Shown: positions 22,549 to 30,769 of the stretch, piece by piece
Layout: every line of letters begins with the position of its first letter
How positions within the stretch are numbered: the first letter of the stretch is position 1
IMG/VR virus record: IMGVR_UViG_3300033144_005194
Location: 1 to 33,830 of that record
Reading direction: 5' to 3' (one strand)
DNA length: 33,830 bases
Source: a virus
Translations under genes and position numbers: made by a program
The notes under the pieces: generated by a model
What the model saw: the letters and a program-made list of their open reading frames with translations, nothing else
Databases searched by the model: none
What the model was told of the DNA's origin: nothing

Positions 22549-23586
22549 TTACCCGCTAAAATCGGCTGATTCAACTTCACTGGTGATGGTGATGGCGGCT
22601 TGGTTTTGGTCTTCAACAGGAAAGGTTCTACCTACTCCAATAAGTCCCTGAGTCAAGATGAAAGGGGCTTTATTGATATCGGAAAAGAACTTAACTGTAA
22701 TTACCTGGTTCTTATTTACCACTATATCATCTGTAATACCATCCGTTAGAAGGGCGGTGAATGAGCCCTGGCCAAGGGAAGAGCTGGAAGATCCAACAGT
22801 TACCAGGTACAGTTCTTGGGATGAAGAAGAGTGGCTAATCTCAACCGGCACGAAATCGACGGTTCTAGAAAGTGGTGTAAAAGTTGGGGTGTAATATTGT
22901 ATATATATCCTCTTAGCTACTGCGCCAGTATGAGACGCTGGCAAAACAGAAGCCATTTTAACAAAAGCGTTTACTTCAGCAGCTACAGGAGTTTCAGTAC
23001 CTTTGCCAATGTTGTTAACATCAAAAGTTGGAAAATTGGCAAGTTCAGTATGCTGGTTAGGGACTTGGAATATTTGAGCTGCCGTGATTGCAGCAGCATC
23101 GCCAGCGCCCGTTCCTGATAGACGAACTTGGGCAAGCTCCACGCTGTCCACCGGGATGAGAGGTGGACCTCCAGCGCTTGCGCGAACATCATTCACAGTA
23201 GCATCAGAGCTGTCAGTACCCGGCAAGATTGCAATAGCTCCAGCGCTATCCATAGTCACGCTTGATATTTTGCCGATATTAGAAGTGGCCCCACGGGTGA
23301 TAGTCTCATCAGTAGCCGCTGAAACAGTCTGCACAACACCGATGCTGTTAGCTGAAAAAGCTTTAACATCAACCAAGTCATTAGTGGTGCTGACAGCAGG
23401 AATAACCATATTCTTGCCAGTTACCACACCATTTGGCAGGATAGTAGGAGCAAATCCAGCCTTGCCAGACCATGCACTATCAGCCGAGTTAAAGATCTGC
23501 CTATCTCCAGAATCGGTCATGACTACGAAAGAAACAAGGGATTGTCCTTGCTCGGTTTGAATTTGTCCACTTTTTGAAGAGGCCAA
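22549..23586 (-). CDS. Major tail tube protein
   Basis: 345 residues, starting with TTG that has AAGGA 8 nt upstream. The protein is beta-rich with Ser/Thr/Val stretches and no catalytic motif (for example TRTVDFVPVEISHSSSSQELYLVTVG). Assigned mainly by gene order: tail terminator, tube, G/GT chaperones, tape measure. Lambda V is shorter (about 246 aa), so an additional domain or a different tube type is possible. Confidence 0.6.
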   Translation of the reverse strand: MASSKSGQIQTEQGQSLVSFVVMTDSGDRQIFNSADSAWSGKAGFAPTILPNGVVTGKNMVIPAVSTTNDLVDVKAFSANSIGVVQTVSAATDETITRGATSNIGKISSVTMDSAGAIAILPGTDSSDATVNDVRASAGGPPLIPVDSVELAQVRLSGTGAGDAAAITAAQIFQVPNQHTELANFPTFDVNNIGKGTETPVAAEVNAFVKMASVLPASHTGAVAKRIYIQYYTPTFTPLSRTVDFVPVEISHSSSSQELYLVTVGSSSSSLGQGSFTALLTDGITDDIVVNKNQVITVKFFSDINKAPFILTQGLIGVGRTFPVEDQNQAAITITSEVESADFSG

Positions 23587-23597
23587 TTGTCTTTTCC

Positions 23598-24065
23598 TTA
23601 AGGCTGTGTATATGGATCGTTGTTTGATATTTGATAAGTCACATTGAAAACTGTTTCAGCTTCAATAATCGCTTTTAACTGTCCAGAGACAGGGTATTTT
23701 GGCTCATTCCTAGCAAAAGTAATACTATCAACTAAACCGCCTAAATCTGTATCTTCAGAGAGAATATTGAGCATGAAATCTGCAAACATCCCGCTCATTA
23801 AAGTTGATTGCTCTCCATCGTCTTGTGCATTAATTCCCCCGATAAGAGATACTTCCATTACTGTAATAATGATGCCGTAATGGGATGTCTCCCCGGATTC
23901 ATCGCCATCTTTTACCAGCATTGCAGGGAGATCCGGTTCATCTACTCGCCGCACATGCCTGGAGATACTTAAACCAAGGTCAGTATTATAGCCGTTCGCC
24001 ACGGTTATTAGTGCCGCCCTGGTTGCTATTGCCGTCAAGATTTGTTCTCTAATAGAATCAGGCAA
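23598..24065 (-). CDS. Tail terminator, lambda gpU-type
   Basis: 155 residues from TTG at 24065, which has GGGAG with a 10-nt spacer; the TTG at 24074 has almost no spacer and is less likely. The start LPDSIREQILTAIATRAALI and the HVRRVDEPDLPAML segment follow the pattern of siphophage tail terminators. Placed between Z and the tube gene, as in lambda. The terminator caps the tube and allows head joining. Confidence 0.6.
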   Translation of the reverse strand: MPDSIREQILTAIATRAALITVANGYNTDLGLSISRHVRRVDEPDLPAMLVKDGDESGETSHYGIIITVMEVSLIGGINAQDDGEQSTLMSGMFADFMLNILSEDTDLGGLVDSITFARNEPKYPVSGQLKAIIEAETVFNVTYQISNNDPYTQP

Positions 24066-24627
24066 GTTTTGCAAGCTCCCTATCTACTTGGCTTTTTACG
24101 TTTTTCAAGAGTGCATCGGCTCCAAATTGCTCCACATCATTAAGTAGAGCGGGATTTTCTGCTACTATTGATGGTATCCTAGGGCCAGCCAAGAAAGCTA
24201 AAGGAGTTCTAGGCTTGCCAACTCTTTTCCAAAAAGTTCCTGCTGTCATCCTACCTTTTGGCAGTCTTTTGGTATTTTTCAACCTAAAAGCCCCTTTTGT
24301 AGCCTCCCTTGGCTTCTTCTTTCTTATCCTTACTGAAACGCCTTTTTTTGTCTGCTTTGCGCCGAAATGCCTAAACCCTACCGGCTTACCCTTCAAAGTC
24401 AGAGATGCACTTAAATTTGTTGGGTTTGCTTTATTTTCGCTGATATCTTCTTTTATTTTTGCAGCTTTCAGGTTTACTTCTTTCCCTATTCCCCTTGCTG
24501 TGAATGTCCTAAAATTCCTCAACGTTCTATTTAGAGCTCTGCTTAGCACGAAAGGTTGTGCTTTTCCCAGCCCCTTCAATAGGTCTTGGGCTTCTTCTAT
24601 TCCCTCTACTCTGAAAGTCTTAGACAT
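24058..24627 (-). CDS. Z: Minor tail protein Z
   Basis: 189 residues, similar in length to lambda gpZ (192). Contains ALNRTLRNFRTFTARGIGKEVNLKAAKIKEDI and a long Lys/Arg-rich central region (RIRKKKPREATKGAFRLKNTK), the usual pattern of the prophage minor tail protein Z family. TAATG overlap at its start. gpZ acts at the head-proximal end of the tail. Confidence 0.8.
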   Translation of the reverse strand: MSKTFRVEGIEEAQDLLKGLGKAQPFVLSRALNRTLRNFRTFTARGIGKEVNLKAAKIKEDISENKANPTNLSASLTLKGKPVGFRHFGAKQTKKGVSVRIRKKKPREATKGAFRLKNTKRLPKGRMTAGTFWKRVGKPRTPLAFLAGPRIPSIVAENPALLNDVEQFGADALLKNVKSQVDRELAKLA

Positions 24628-24941
24628 TACGATAATTCAAGGATTAAAACATAAATTCCAACCCTTGGTGACACTGCATCCAAGACAGTATAATTTTCAG
24701 ATTCGACAACCAAGGTGTCACCCACTACAGGGGTAACACCAAGGTCATCACTTATTAATTCAACAACTGGCATAGATGCCAAAATATCCAACTCACCAGG
24801 TGACACAACCTCTCTAGCTGGATCAAAAATAACATTAAGAGAGATTGGGCCACCTCCAGCTTTTGGACTGTAGCTTGCCGATGTTTGGAATTCATCACGG
24901 CAAGTTTCGTCCATGTCTGCTAGTAAGTCGGACCATGCCAC
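24627..24941 (-). CDS. Head-tail joining protein, lambda FII-like
   Basis: 104 residues from GTG at 24941, which overlaps the capsid stop (TAGTG) and has AAAGGGA upstream; a GTG at 24983 would give 118 residues but has no ribosome site. ADMDETCRDEFQTSASY and then VIFDP follow the order of lambda FII (RADETIRGYMGTSATI, then GVFDDP). GDTLVVESENYTVLDAVSP matches its second half. FII completes the head for tail attachment. Confidence 0.75.
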   Translation of the reverse strand: MAWSDLLADMDETCRDEFQTSASYSPKAGGGPISLNVIFDPAREVVSPGELDILASMPVVELISDDLGVTPVVGDTLVVESENYTVLDAVSPRVGIYVLILELS

Positions 24942-25948
24942 TAGGAGCTGGTCCCTTTCACGAGTAAGCCGGGACGACGACACATGGGAAGGGGGTTGGT
25001 TTCAACTAAAATACTCCAACCTTTATCATGATCCACCCGCTCCTGACTCATGTAAATAGGTTTTCCAATCTTACCTACGGCACCGTTGAAGTTTCCAGGT
25101 CCAAAGTAGGTGCGGAAAACGTCATCTGTACCTACTGGAAAGAAGTGAGCCTCACCGTCTGCAATGAATTTTCTTACATTGCCATCCTTATCGATGCCTT
25201 GACCCACATATTCCTCAAAAATGATCTCACCAAACCTGAACCCTCTCCGCATATCTGTTCGGAGCGCTTCGCCGTCATTCCATCTCTCGTACGCGGTGTT
25301 GACTTTAGCATGACCTGTGAGAGAATCGAAGAAGTCCGAAGAACATAAACACCTCACCCCTGTCATTGTCTCACCAAACAGGTTTTTCTCCATGTGTCGC
25401 CAGACATTAAGACAAAGTTGGCGGATATCAGTGGTCGAGACGGTGAATGCGAAATTATGCACTTCTGGAGTAATGCCAAACTCGGTGTACAGGTTGACTA
25501 GTGTGGCTCCATTAGCATCGAGTACAATACCTTTTAATGCCCCCATCCTGTGGTATTCCCACGTAAGCTCAACCTTTTTCTTCATTGATGCCATTATTTT
25601 CTGCATCACACTGGTAGCGCTTACCGGTTTGTTGGCAGTAGCAAACTCCCTCTTCGCTTGGAGCTGTTCAGGAGTGATAAGGTCAGTAAACGTAATGTGC
25701 GGAATACTGAAATTCCTAATCGTCGTATCGCCCATCTTGTTGACGTTACCAGGAGCTCCCCTCTTGCTTGTTTGGAGAAGGTTTAATATCCCTTGATGCT
25801 CTTCAACGATCAAAGTGTGCTGATCAACACCCTCATTAGGCATTAGTCCCATCTGTCCAACGCGGGAGTAAAAATTGGGTATTAGGTTTATCCCGGCAGT
25901 CAGGTGAGCCAAGGTAAAACCATCACCAAAAGGATCATTGATACGCAT
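24941..25948 (-). CDS. E: Major capsid protein, lambda gpE family
   Basis: 335 residues (lambda E is 341). Typical order: LTAGINLIPNFYSRVGQMGL near the N-terminus, GVDQHTLIVEEHQG, then GDTTIRNFSIPHITFTDLITPEQLQAKREFA, CSSDFFDSLTGHAKVN, and a C-terminus with EGEAHFFPVGT-type sequence and GKPIYMSQERVDHDKGWSILVETNPLP. These are hallmarks of the Phage_cap_E family. No proteolytic leader is evident. It abuts the decoration gene stop. Confidence 0.9.
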   Translation of the reverse strand: MRINDPFGDGFTLAHLTAGINLIPNFYSRVGQMGLMPNEGVDQHTLIVEEHQGILNLLQTSKRGAPGNVNKMGDTTIRNFSIPHITFTDLITPEQLQAKREFATANKPVSATSVMQKIMASMKKKVELTWEYHRMGALKGIVLDANGATLVNLYTEFGITPEVHNFAFTVSTTDIRQLCLNVWRHMEKNLFGETMTGVRCLCSSDFFDSLTGHAKVNTAYERWNDGEALRTDMRRGFRFGEIIFEEYVGQGIDKDGNVRKFIADGEAHFFPVGTDDVFRTYFGPGNFNGAVGKIGKPIYMSQERVDHDKGWSILVETNPLPMCRRPGLLVKGTSS

Positions 25949-27196
25949 CTAAACACCACTCCTAAGGACAATGCCCTTAGCCTTCAACTCGTTGTTTACA
26001 ATAACCGTTTCACCTGCTGTAATCCCAGCGGGATAGGTGATAAAATCAGAAGAGAGAACGCAATCTCTGACCATGATCACCCCTTCATTATCGGTTCCAT
26101 TTACAGCGGTGACATCCAGCAGAATCACCCCATAAGCTCTTTGGGTTCCGTCCACCGCCGTCAAGTCAAGAGCAACCACTTTACCGTCACCAGCAGGCAC
26201 GGTAATGGTTGCCAAATCCCCAACAATCCAATCTGCCGAACCATCATCAATTGTAAAATTGATTTGCTCGCTAGTGTAGGCAGTGCCCACAACAGCAGTC
26301 GGGAGAGATGCGCCATCCGGTGCTGTTACAGTCCAAACGCCGCCCGCGCCCGTTGAGATAACCGCAATAGTCACAAAATCGCCAACAATCCAATCAGCCG
26401 AACCATCCGCAATGGTAAAATTGACCTGGCCAGTGTAAGCAGTGCCAATAACTGCATTTGGTAGGCTGGCATTGTCAGGACCGACCACGGTGAAAAGACC
26501 TCCCGCGCCGGTTGTGCCAACTACTACAGTAAAATAGTCGCCGACGATGAAATCAGTTGAACCGTCCGCAATCGTAAATAGAATATGATCTTTTAACGAA
26601 AAAGCAGCAGCAACAGTGCCTATCCCAACCATAACCCCGTCAGGATCTTCCACCATAAAATCACCAACATTGGTATCAGCGGTGATAAAAGTTACTGTGT
26701 AAGTGCCTGATTTGACGTTAGCGCCGGTTGTAACAGCGCCAAAAACACCGTTACCTGTTCCAGTCACAGCAGATGCAGTTCCGGTTGTGTTCGGCGTATC
26801 TGGAGCGGTGACGCAAGTCAAAATGTAGTCGCCAAGCTGCGCGCCCGTTCCAGTGGAAATAGTTCCAACCACGCCATCACCGGTATTTCCACCATCAGGA
26901 GTAGCAACAGGTACCGCATCAAGAACGCTAGGAGCCTCAACCATTTCAAGCTCATAATCCCCAGTTTGGGCTTTTGCGCTTGTGCTCATGGTATCAATAT
27001 CGCCGTCACCAGTATTTCCAGCATCAGGTGCGACTGTGACAGTACCGAAAAGCTCTTTCCCAATTACCTCGCCCACTACAAGAACCCGGTCGCTACCAGA
27101 ACCGGCTAAAACTGTTGCCTGTTCCCGGCTGTATAATGTAGACGCTTCCTGCTTCAGAAGGTCGCCCGAATTAGTTGGTTCCACAAGAGTAGCCAT
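25949..27196 (-). CDS. Head decoration protein D, enlarged by internal repeats
   Basis: 415 residues, against about 110 in lambda gpD. The N-terminal ~60 residues (STLYSREQATVLAGSG, RVLVVGEVIGKELFG) and the C-terminal ~90 (YGVILLDVTAVNGTDNEG, DCVLSSDFITYPAGI, KAKGIVLRSGV) resemble the decoration-protein family. Between them lie about 250 residues of repeats: two or three copies of a GDYxLxxVxAP/GNTGDG unit and three of a unit like NFTIADGSADWIVGD followed by GAGGVWTV, visible in DNA as ~160-nt units beginning near 26220, 26382 and 26541. The repeats probably form extra domains on the capsid surface. Confidence 0.75.
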   Translation of the reverse strand: MATLVEPTNSGDLLKQEASTLYSREQATVLAGSGSDRVLVVGEVIGKELFGTVTVAPDAGNTGDGDIDTMSTSAKAQTGDYELEMVEAPSVLDAVPVATPDGGNTGDGVVGTISTGTGAQLGDYILTCVTAPDTPNTTGTASAVTGTGNGVFGAVTTGANVKSGTYTVTFITADTNVGDFMVEDPDGVMVGIGTVAAAFSLKDHILFTIADGSTDFIVGDYFTVVVGTTGAGGLFTVVGPDNASLPNAVIGTAYTGQVNFTIADGSADWIVGDFVTIAVISTGAGGVWTVTAPDGASLPTAVVGTAYTSEQINFTIDDGSADWIVGDLATITVPAGDGKVVALDLTAVDGTQRAYGVILLDVTAVNGTDNEGVIMVRDCVLSSDFITYPAGITAGETVIVNNELKAKGIVLRSGV

Positions 27197-27636
27197 TATT
27201 GCATACCTCCGGGCTTATGCGCTGCGCACAATTTAGCAATGGCAGAGTTTTCGTAGTCTTCAGGCTTATCAGGGTCGCTAGTCGCCGCACCTGGCATGAT
27301 AGCACTGGTGATACTTTCACCTCCTGACTTGGCCCGCTCATTCATGAAGAACATCTTCACTCCTTCATCATTATAGCCTTTTTTAATGAAACCAGCAGCC
27401 ATACCTGGTCTACCCAAAGCCCCGCATGTGCCCATGATTTCCATAATCTCGCCTTCTCGCGCACTAACCGCATTTTTAAGCTCTTCCTCGGTAAAGCCAG
27501 GAGAGCTGCCCGCATTCATCGCCATCGGTTGTGGATTATCAGGGATAACTGGAGCCATCACCGGTGCAGCTGCTATAGGTTGTGGATTAATAGGAGCTTT
27601 TTCAGGCTCTTTTCCTGTCTCTTCAGTACTTGCCAT
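27196..27636 (-). CDS. Probable nested scaffolding protein (Nu3-like), in frame with protease
   Basis: An in-frame ATG (residue 300 of the protease) has an AAGGTGG sequence 11 nt upstream and opens a 146-residue reading frame sharing the protease C-terminus. Lambda Nu3 is made the same way inside C. The product is acidic, Pro- and Ala-rich (EEKAPINPQ-like) and helical toward the end, as scaffolds are. Initiation here is predicted only. Confidence 0.4.
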   Translation of the reverse strand: MASTEETGKEPEKAPINPQPIAAAPVMAPVIPDNPQPMAMNAGSSPGFTEEELKNAVSAREGEIMEIMGTCGALGRPGMAAGFIKKGYNDEGVKMFFMNERAKSGGESITSAIMPGAATSDPDKPEDYENSAIAKLCAAHKPGGMQ

Positions 27637-28533
27637 CGTTTCGCCGTCCACCTTCCCGAGCGCCGAAGCTCCCGGATTGAATTGTTGATTTTCAGTTTTA
27701 TTGCTAATAGACAGAGACATCTCTCTCAAAGCCTCGTCCAGCGTGCTTACTTTATCTGCCAGTCCAGCGGTTACAGCATTTGGGCCATAGAAAACGCCTG
27801 CCTCTGTTGCTTTAACCTCTTCTTGGCTTATTCCTCTGTTTTCTGCAACTTGAGCGGTAAAAATGCCGTAAATCCTATCAACTTCCGCCTGCATGTCAGA
27901 TTTTGCGCTACCTGAAAGAGGGGCATCGCTCGCCCCATCTACTTTCTTATCACCTGCAAAGATGTGGGTTATTTTTATCCCATCATTTGCATTCATTACT
28001 GACATATCAACATGACTCATGATAACCCCAATATGACCAACCGCCCCGGTTTGGGAAGTGGTTATATGGGACGTTGAGCTTGCTATACTGTAAGCCGCCG
28101 ACGTTGCGTTATCAACATGCGCCCGGATAGGTTTAAGCTCTCCAGCCGCCTTAATGTCATCGCCAAGATCAAACAATCCTTTAACTAATCCTCCTGGAGA
28201 ATCAATAACTAACATGATTCCATCCACTGAATTATCAAAAACTGCCTTGCTTAATAGAGCGCTAATGGTCTGGTAATCTGCTAACCCAAAAGCCCGAGTC
28301 ATGGGAGTAGATTTGCTGAATAAAGGCCCGTTGATATCGATAACCGCAATCGCCCCGCCAGAACTGGAAACCTCCTGACTTTGGCTGTCATTTTGGTCGT
28401 GAATTGCGCTAGGCAGATGGAGATTTATCCTGCCTTCCGCCACGGCCATCATAGCATGTAGAGCGGATTGGCTAATCATTAGCGGCTTATTTATGAGCTG
28501 TTCCGCTAGTTGGAGTAAATCACTTCCACTCAT
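27196..28533 (-). CDS. C: Head maturation protease, S49 (lambda C-like), with C-terminal scaffold region
   Basis: 445 residues. DGIMLVIDSPGG (104-115) and DNATSAAYSIAS (141-152, probable nucleophile Ser145), followed by TSQTGAVGHIGVIMSHVDMS and FAGDKKVDG (candidate general-base Lys196/197), are the signature of S49/SppA-type phage proteases. The C-terminal ~150 residues are Pro/Ala/Glu/Met-rich and lack catalytic motifs, as expected for a scaffolding region. ATGA overlap with the portal gene. Confidence 0.88.
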   Translation of the reverse strand: MSGSDLLQLAEQLINKPLMISQSALHAMMAVAEGRINLHLPSAIHDQNDSQSQEVSSSGGAIAVIDINGPLFSKSTPMTRAFGLADYQTISALLSKAVFDNSVDGIMLVIDSPGGLVKGLFDLGDDIKAAGELKPIRAHVDNATSAAYSIASSTSHITTSQTGAVGHIGVIMSHVDMSVMNANDGIKITHIFAGDKKVDGASDAPLSGSAKSDMQAEVDRIYGIFTAQVAENRGISQEEVKATEAGVFYGPNAVTAGLADKVSTLDEALREMSLSISNKTENQQFNPGASALGKVDGETMASTEETGKEPEKAPINPQPIAAAPVMAPVIPDNPQPMAMNAGSSPGFTEEELKNAVSAREGEIMEIMGTCGALGRPGMAAGFIKKGYNDEGVKMFFMNERAKSGGESITSAIMPGAATSDPDKPEDYENSAIAKLCAAHKPGGMQ

Positions 28534-29999
28534 ACCGCCACCTTTTTGTCTGTCTCTTCCTTTTGCCTAGCGCCTGATTTGGTCATTTTCCTTGGGTCGC
28601 TATCATAAATAAGTTTAAGCTCATCAGCGTTCTTGTTGCCTATCGCAATCTCTCTATCAATAACTTCAAGCTCATAGCCCGACTCTCTAGCAGCTTGCTC
28701 TCGACTCATCAAGCCAGCTCTAATCTGTATGACGATGGCATTTAATTCTTTTAGAGGATCTACCCACTTCCAACTCTGGGGAATCCATTTAACTTCTTGG
28801 TGTTTACGCCTTATTAGTGGATTTTTGTACCCTGGCAAATCCAACTTTCCAGCCAGAAACGCTTGATCCATCCACCTTGACCACACTGGCCTACAAAATT
28901 GATGGGTTATGGTATTCTGCCGCCACTGTTCTGTCATACGGCGACTCTCTAAAAGACCGGCCCGGATACTGGAAAAATTTACCCCTTCAAGATCGCCTGA
29001 TAGCTGCTCGTAAGTTATCCCAAAACCTTGAGCTATTATCATGAGTTGGGTTTTCATGAAAGTCTTATAACCGGGGTTGGTCCCGGGAGGATCGCTAAAA
29101 GTAATTTCCTCACCTTCGCGAAGAGTTACTACATTCCCCGGCACCATCTCAAACTCTAAATCATCCTCATCTTCATCGTGAGGACCGTTGCCTTGCTCTT
29201 TCTTTGTCACAAAAGCCATGTACATAGCTTGCAACTGCTGCCTAAGCACTTCAGCGTCATCGTATTTGTCAAGATCATGCATTTTGACAATAATCTGACT
29301 AAGCCAAGGCTCTCCCCTGATTTGACCTGGCCTAAGCACCTTGAAAACATGCATTATTTCAGATGCAGGAACCCGAACCGTATCAAAGCTATTCTCAAAA
29401 GAGATGGAAGATCCAGGGTGCCGCTTAAGAAGGTGATAAGCCGCTTTTCTTTCGAATTGATCCAGCTCAATTCCACCGGCAACTACCCGCCCATTATCTA
29501 GCGTCCTATTATCCTCGTATGGGAGATGTTCGGGCTCTAAGATCTGGAGTTGAAGAGGGACAATTAAACCGTCTTGAGGTAGCCTATTCCTGAACCTGGC
29601 GAGAACTTCCCCCCCCTCGACCATGGACCGAATCACTAAAGCTTGCAGTCCATAAAAGTCCAGGTTTCCTTGAACGTCCGCCTCTTCTGTCCACCCTTGC
29701 CATAGATCTTGAATAGCTTCTTTTATTTTTGGGTCTTTATGGGATGACTGCGGCCTGATTCCGGTTCCGACCATATTTGAGACTATGGAATTAACGCCGC
29801 TTGTGATGATTGGTGAGCTTCTAGCCAGGTGCCTGGATCTAGCCCTTAATAGGCTGCCATCACTGAAAAGTCCCGAGTTTACGTCTTCATCGCTTGGGAG
29901 GAAACTTTTAAAACGGCCAGACTGTGCGGCACCTTCATAGGTGGTGGTCGTTTGCGCTTTTGTCTTTCCAATCCAGGGGATAGAAGATAACCAGCCCAA
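28530..29999 (-). CDS. B: Portal protein, lambda gpB family
   Basis: 489 residues starting with TTG that has AAGGA 7 nt upstream. RSRHLARSSPIITSGVNSIVSNMVGTGIRP near the N-terminus, VEGGEVLARFRNRL, ILEPEHL, and GFGITYEQLSGDLEGVNFSSIRAGLLESRRM followed by RPVWSRW are the characteristic segments of lambda-type portals (Phage_portal_2). Length fits (lambda B is 533). The portal is the packaging channel at the unique vertex. Confidence 0.92.
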   Translation of the reverse strand: MGWLSSIPWIGKTKAQTTTTYEGAAQSGRFKSFLPSDEDVNSGLFSDGSLLRARSRHLARSSPIITSGVNSIVSNMVGTGIRPQSSHKDPKIKEAIQDLWQGWTEEADVQGNLDFYGLQALVIRSMVEGGEVLARFRNRLPQDGLIVPLQLQILEPEHLPYEDNRTLDNGRVVAGGIELDQFERKAAYHLLKRHPGSSISFENSFDTVRVPASEIMHVFKVLRPGQIRGEPWLSQIIVKMHDLDKYDDAEVLRQQLQAMYMAFVTKKEQGNGPHDEDEDDLEFEMVPGNVVTLREGEEITFSDPPGTNPGYKTFMKTQLMIIAQGFGITYEQLSGDLEGVNFSSIRAGLLESRRMTEQWRQNTITHQFCRPVWSRWMDQAFLAGKLDLPGYKNPLIRRKHQEVKWIPQSWKWVDPLKELNAIVIQIRAGLMSREQAARESGYELEVIDREIAIGNKNADELKLIYDSDPRKMTKSGARQKEETDKKVAV

Positions 30000-30200
30000 T
30001 TAAAGATCCTTTGAATAACTTCTTGCTTTGAGTTTTCGGGGTGTGGTGCCTGCTGCTGCGATTTTCCCTTCCAGCATTCCCAGAGTTTCCAGTGCGTTAT
30101 CTAGGTCACGTCTGACAGTCTTAGAGCCATGGGTTATCTCTGTCTCTCCACTGACCATTCTGGCAATTATTGCTTCTTTTTGGTCTTCCCGAAGTGTCAT
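30000..30200 (-). CDS. W: Head-to-tail joining protein W (gpW)
   Basis: 66 residues (lambda W is 68). MTLREDQKEAIIARMVSGETEITHGSKTVRRDLDNALETL and the lysine/arginine-rich end follow the gpW pattern of two helices with a short beta-hairpin. ATG with AAAGG about 9 nt upstream. It is the first gene after the leftward promoter in 30230-30258, so its expression, with that of everything downstream, may be independent of the terminase transcript. Confidence 0.85.
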   Translation of the reverse strand: MTLREDQKEAIIARMVSGETEITHGSKTVRRDLDNALETLGMLEGKIAAAGTTPRKLKARSYSKDL

Positions 30201-30229
30201 AAAACGCCTTTCAAGGTTAGTTTTTCATG

Positions 30230-30258
30230 TTTATAGCATTGCTGGAAAGTCCAGTCAA
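30230..30258 (-). promoter_or_regulatory. Leftward promoter for gpW-portal-head-tail operon
   Basis: Read on the minus strand: TTGACT (30258-30253), 17-nt spacer, TATAAA (30235-30230). It ends 29 nt before the gpW ATG and overlaps the palindrome CTGGAAAGTCCAG in its spacer, so repressor binding there would block it. Confidence 0.7.
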
Positions 30259-30290
30259 GTGGAATTTACTGGAATTGTGGATTTTTCCAG
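30242..30290. promoter_or_regulatory. Operator-like cluster of CTGGAA half-sites
   Basis: Half-sites in 49 nt: CTGGAAAGTCCAG palindrome (30242-30254), TGGAATT at 30260 and again at 30270 (10-bp spacing, one helical turn), TGGATTT at 30278, and TTCCAG at 30285-30290, so that CTGGAA-N10-TTCCAG (30269-30290) is a perfect 6+6 inverted repeat. The cluster lies between the two back-to-back promoters and overlaps the leftward one. Likely binding sites for the HTH or RHH proteins encoded next door. Confidence 0.65.
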
Positions 30291-30303
30291 TTTAATTGTT
30301 TCC

Positions 30304-30332
30304 TTGATCTTTCCTGCAATGTAGGTTATAAT
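30304..30332 (+). promoter_or_regulatory. Rightward promoter for embedded regulator module
   Basis: TTGATC (30304-30309), 17 nt, TATAAT (30327-30332, consensus). It faces away from the leftward promoter and lies 39 nt before the first ATG of the regulator genes. Confidence 0.7.
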
Positions 30333-30370
30333 CATTTTGACAATTAACTATGGAGATATGGGGAGAGAAT

Positions 30371-30769
30371 ATGGCTATTTGGTTGCACAGACCAGGAAAA
30401 CCTGGATCACAGCTTACGTACCACAAAAGCGGATCAGGGCTTTGCTTTCAGGATAATGAAGAAAAGTTATTAACCAATGATTGGATGAATACTCATGAGG
30501 GAACCAGCTGGATAGAGTTCGACACGTATGATAGATCCGCCAGTACAGATGGATTTTACGACATCTCGCGCTACATGAACCCAAGAAAGTTATTGGACAC
30601 AGAGCTTAGCGAAGTTATCGATAAAGTCACTAAAGGTCACCTGGCTGGCAGTCTAGGGATAAGCGTGAAAACGGTAGAAGCGTGGATGGTTGAGCCAGAA
30701 AGATGCAAAGGACCATCCCTTAGAATGATTCTTATGATTTTGAATGGGGGAGGAAGACCTAATGCGTGA
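30371..30769 (+). CDS. HTH transcriptional regulator (Cro/CI-like C-terminal HTH)
   Basis: 132 residues from ATG at 30371, which has GGGGAG upstream; the ATG at 30350 has none. Residues 1-80 are an unknown domain (WLHRPGKPGSQLTYHKSGSG...). Residues 85-125 contain LAGSLGISVKTVEAW (91-105), the pattern of an HTH: L-A-x-x-L-G-I-S-x-x-T-V-x-x-W. This is followed by a conserved-style P-S-L-R-M-I-L-M-I-L helix. The gene lies antisense to the late operon, between terminase and gpW, and would autoregulate or repress the divergent promoter pair. Not identified with a named repressor. Confidence 0.65.
   Translation: MAIWLHRPGKPGSQLTYHKSGSGLCFQDNEEKLLTNDWMNTHEGTSWIEFDTYDRSASTDGFYDISRYMNPRKLLDTELSEVIDKVTKGHLAGSLGISVKTVEAWMVEPERCKGPSLRMILMILNGGGRPNA

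Noticed and set aside
24215-24736. Plus-strand 173-aa hydrophobic frame
   Set aside because: Antisense to gene Z; its hydrophobicity mirrors Lys/Arg/Glu codons of the sense strand.
26220-26580. Repeats that could be mistaken for a CRISPR array
   Set aside because: The repeats are about 160 nt, in frame and protein-coding inside the decoration gene; no short repeat-spacer pattern exists.
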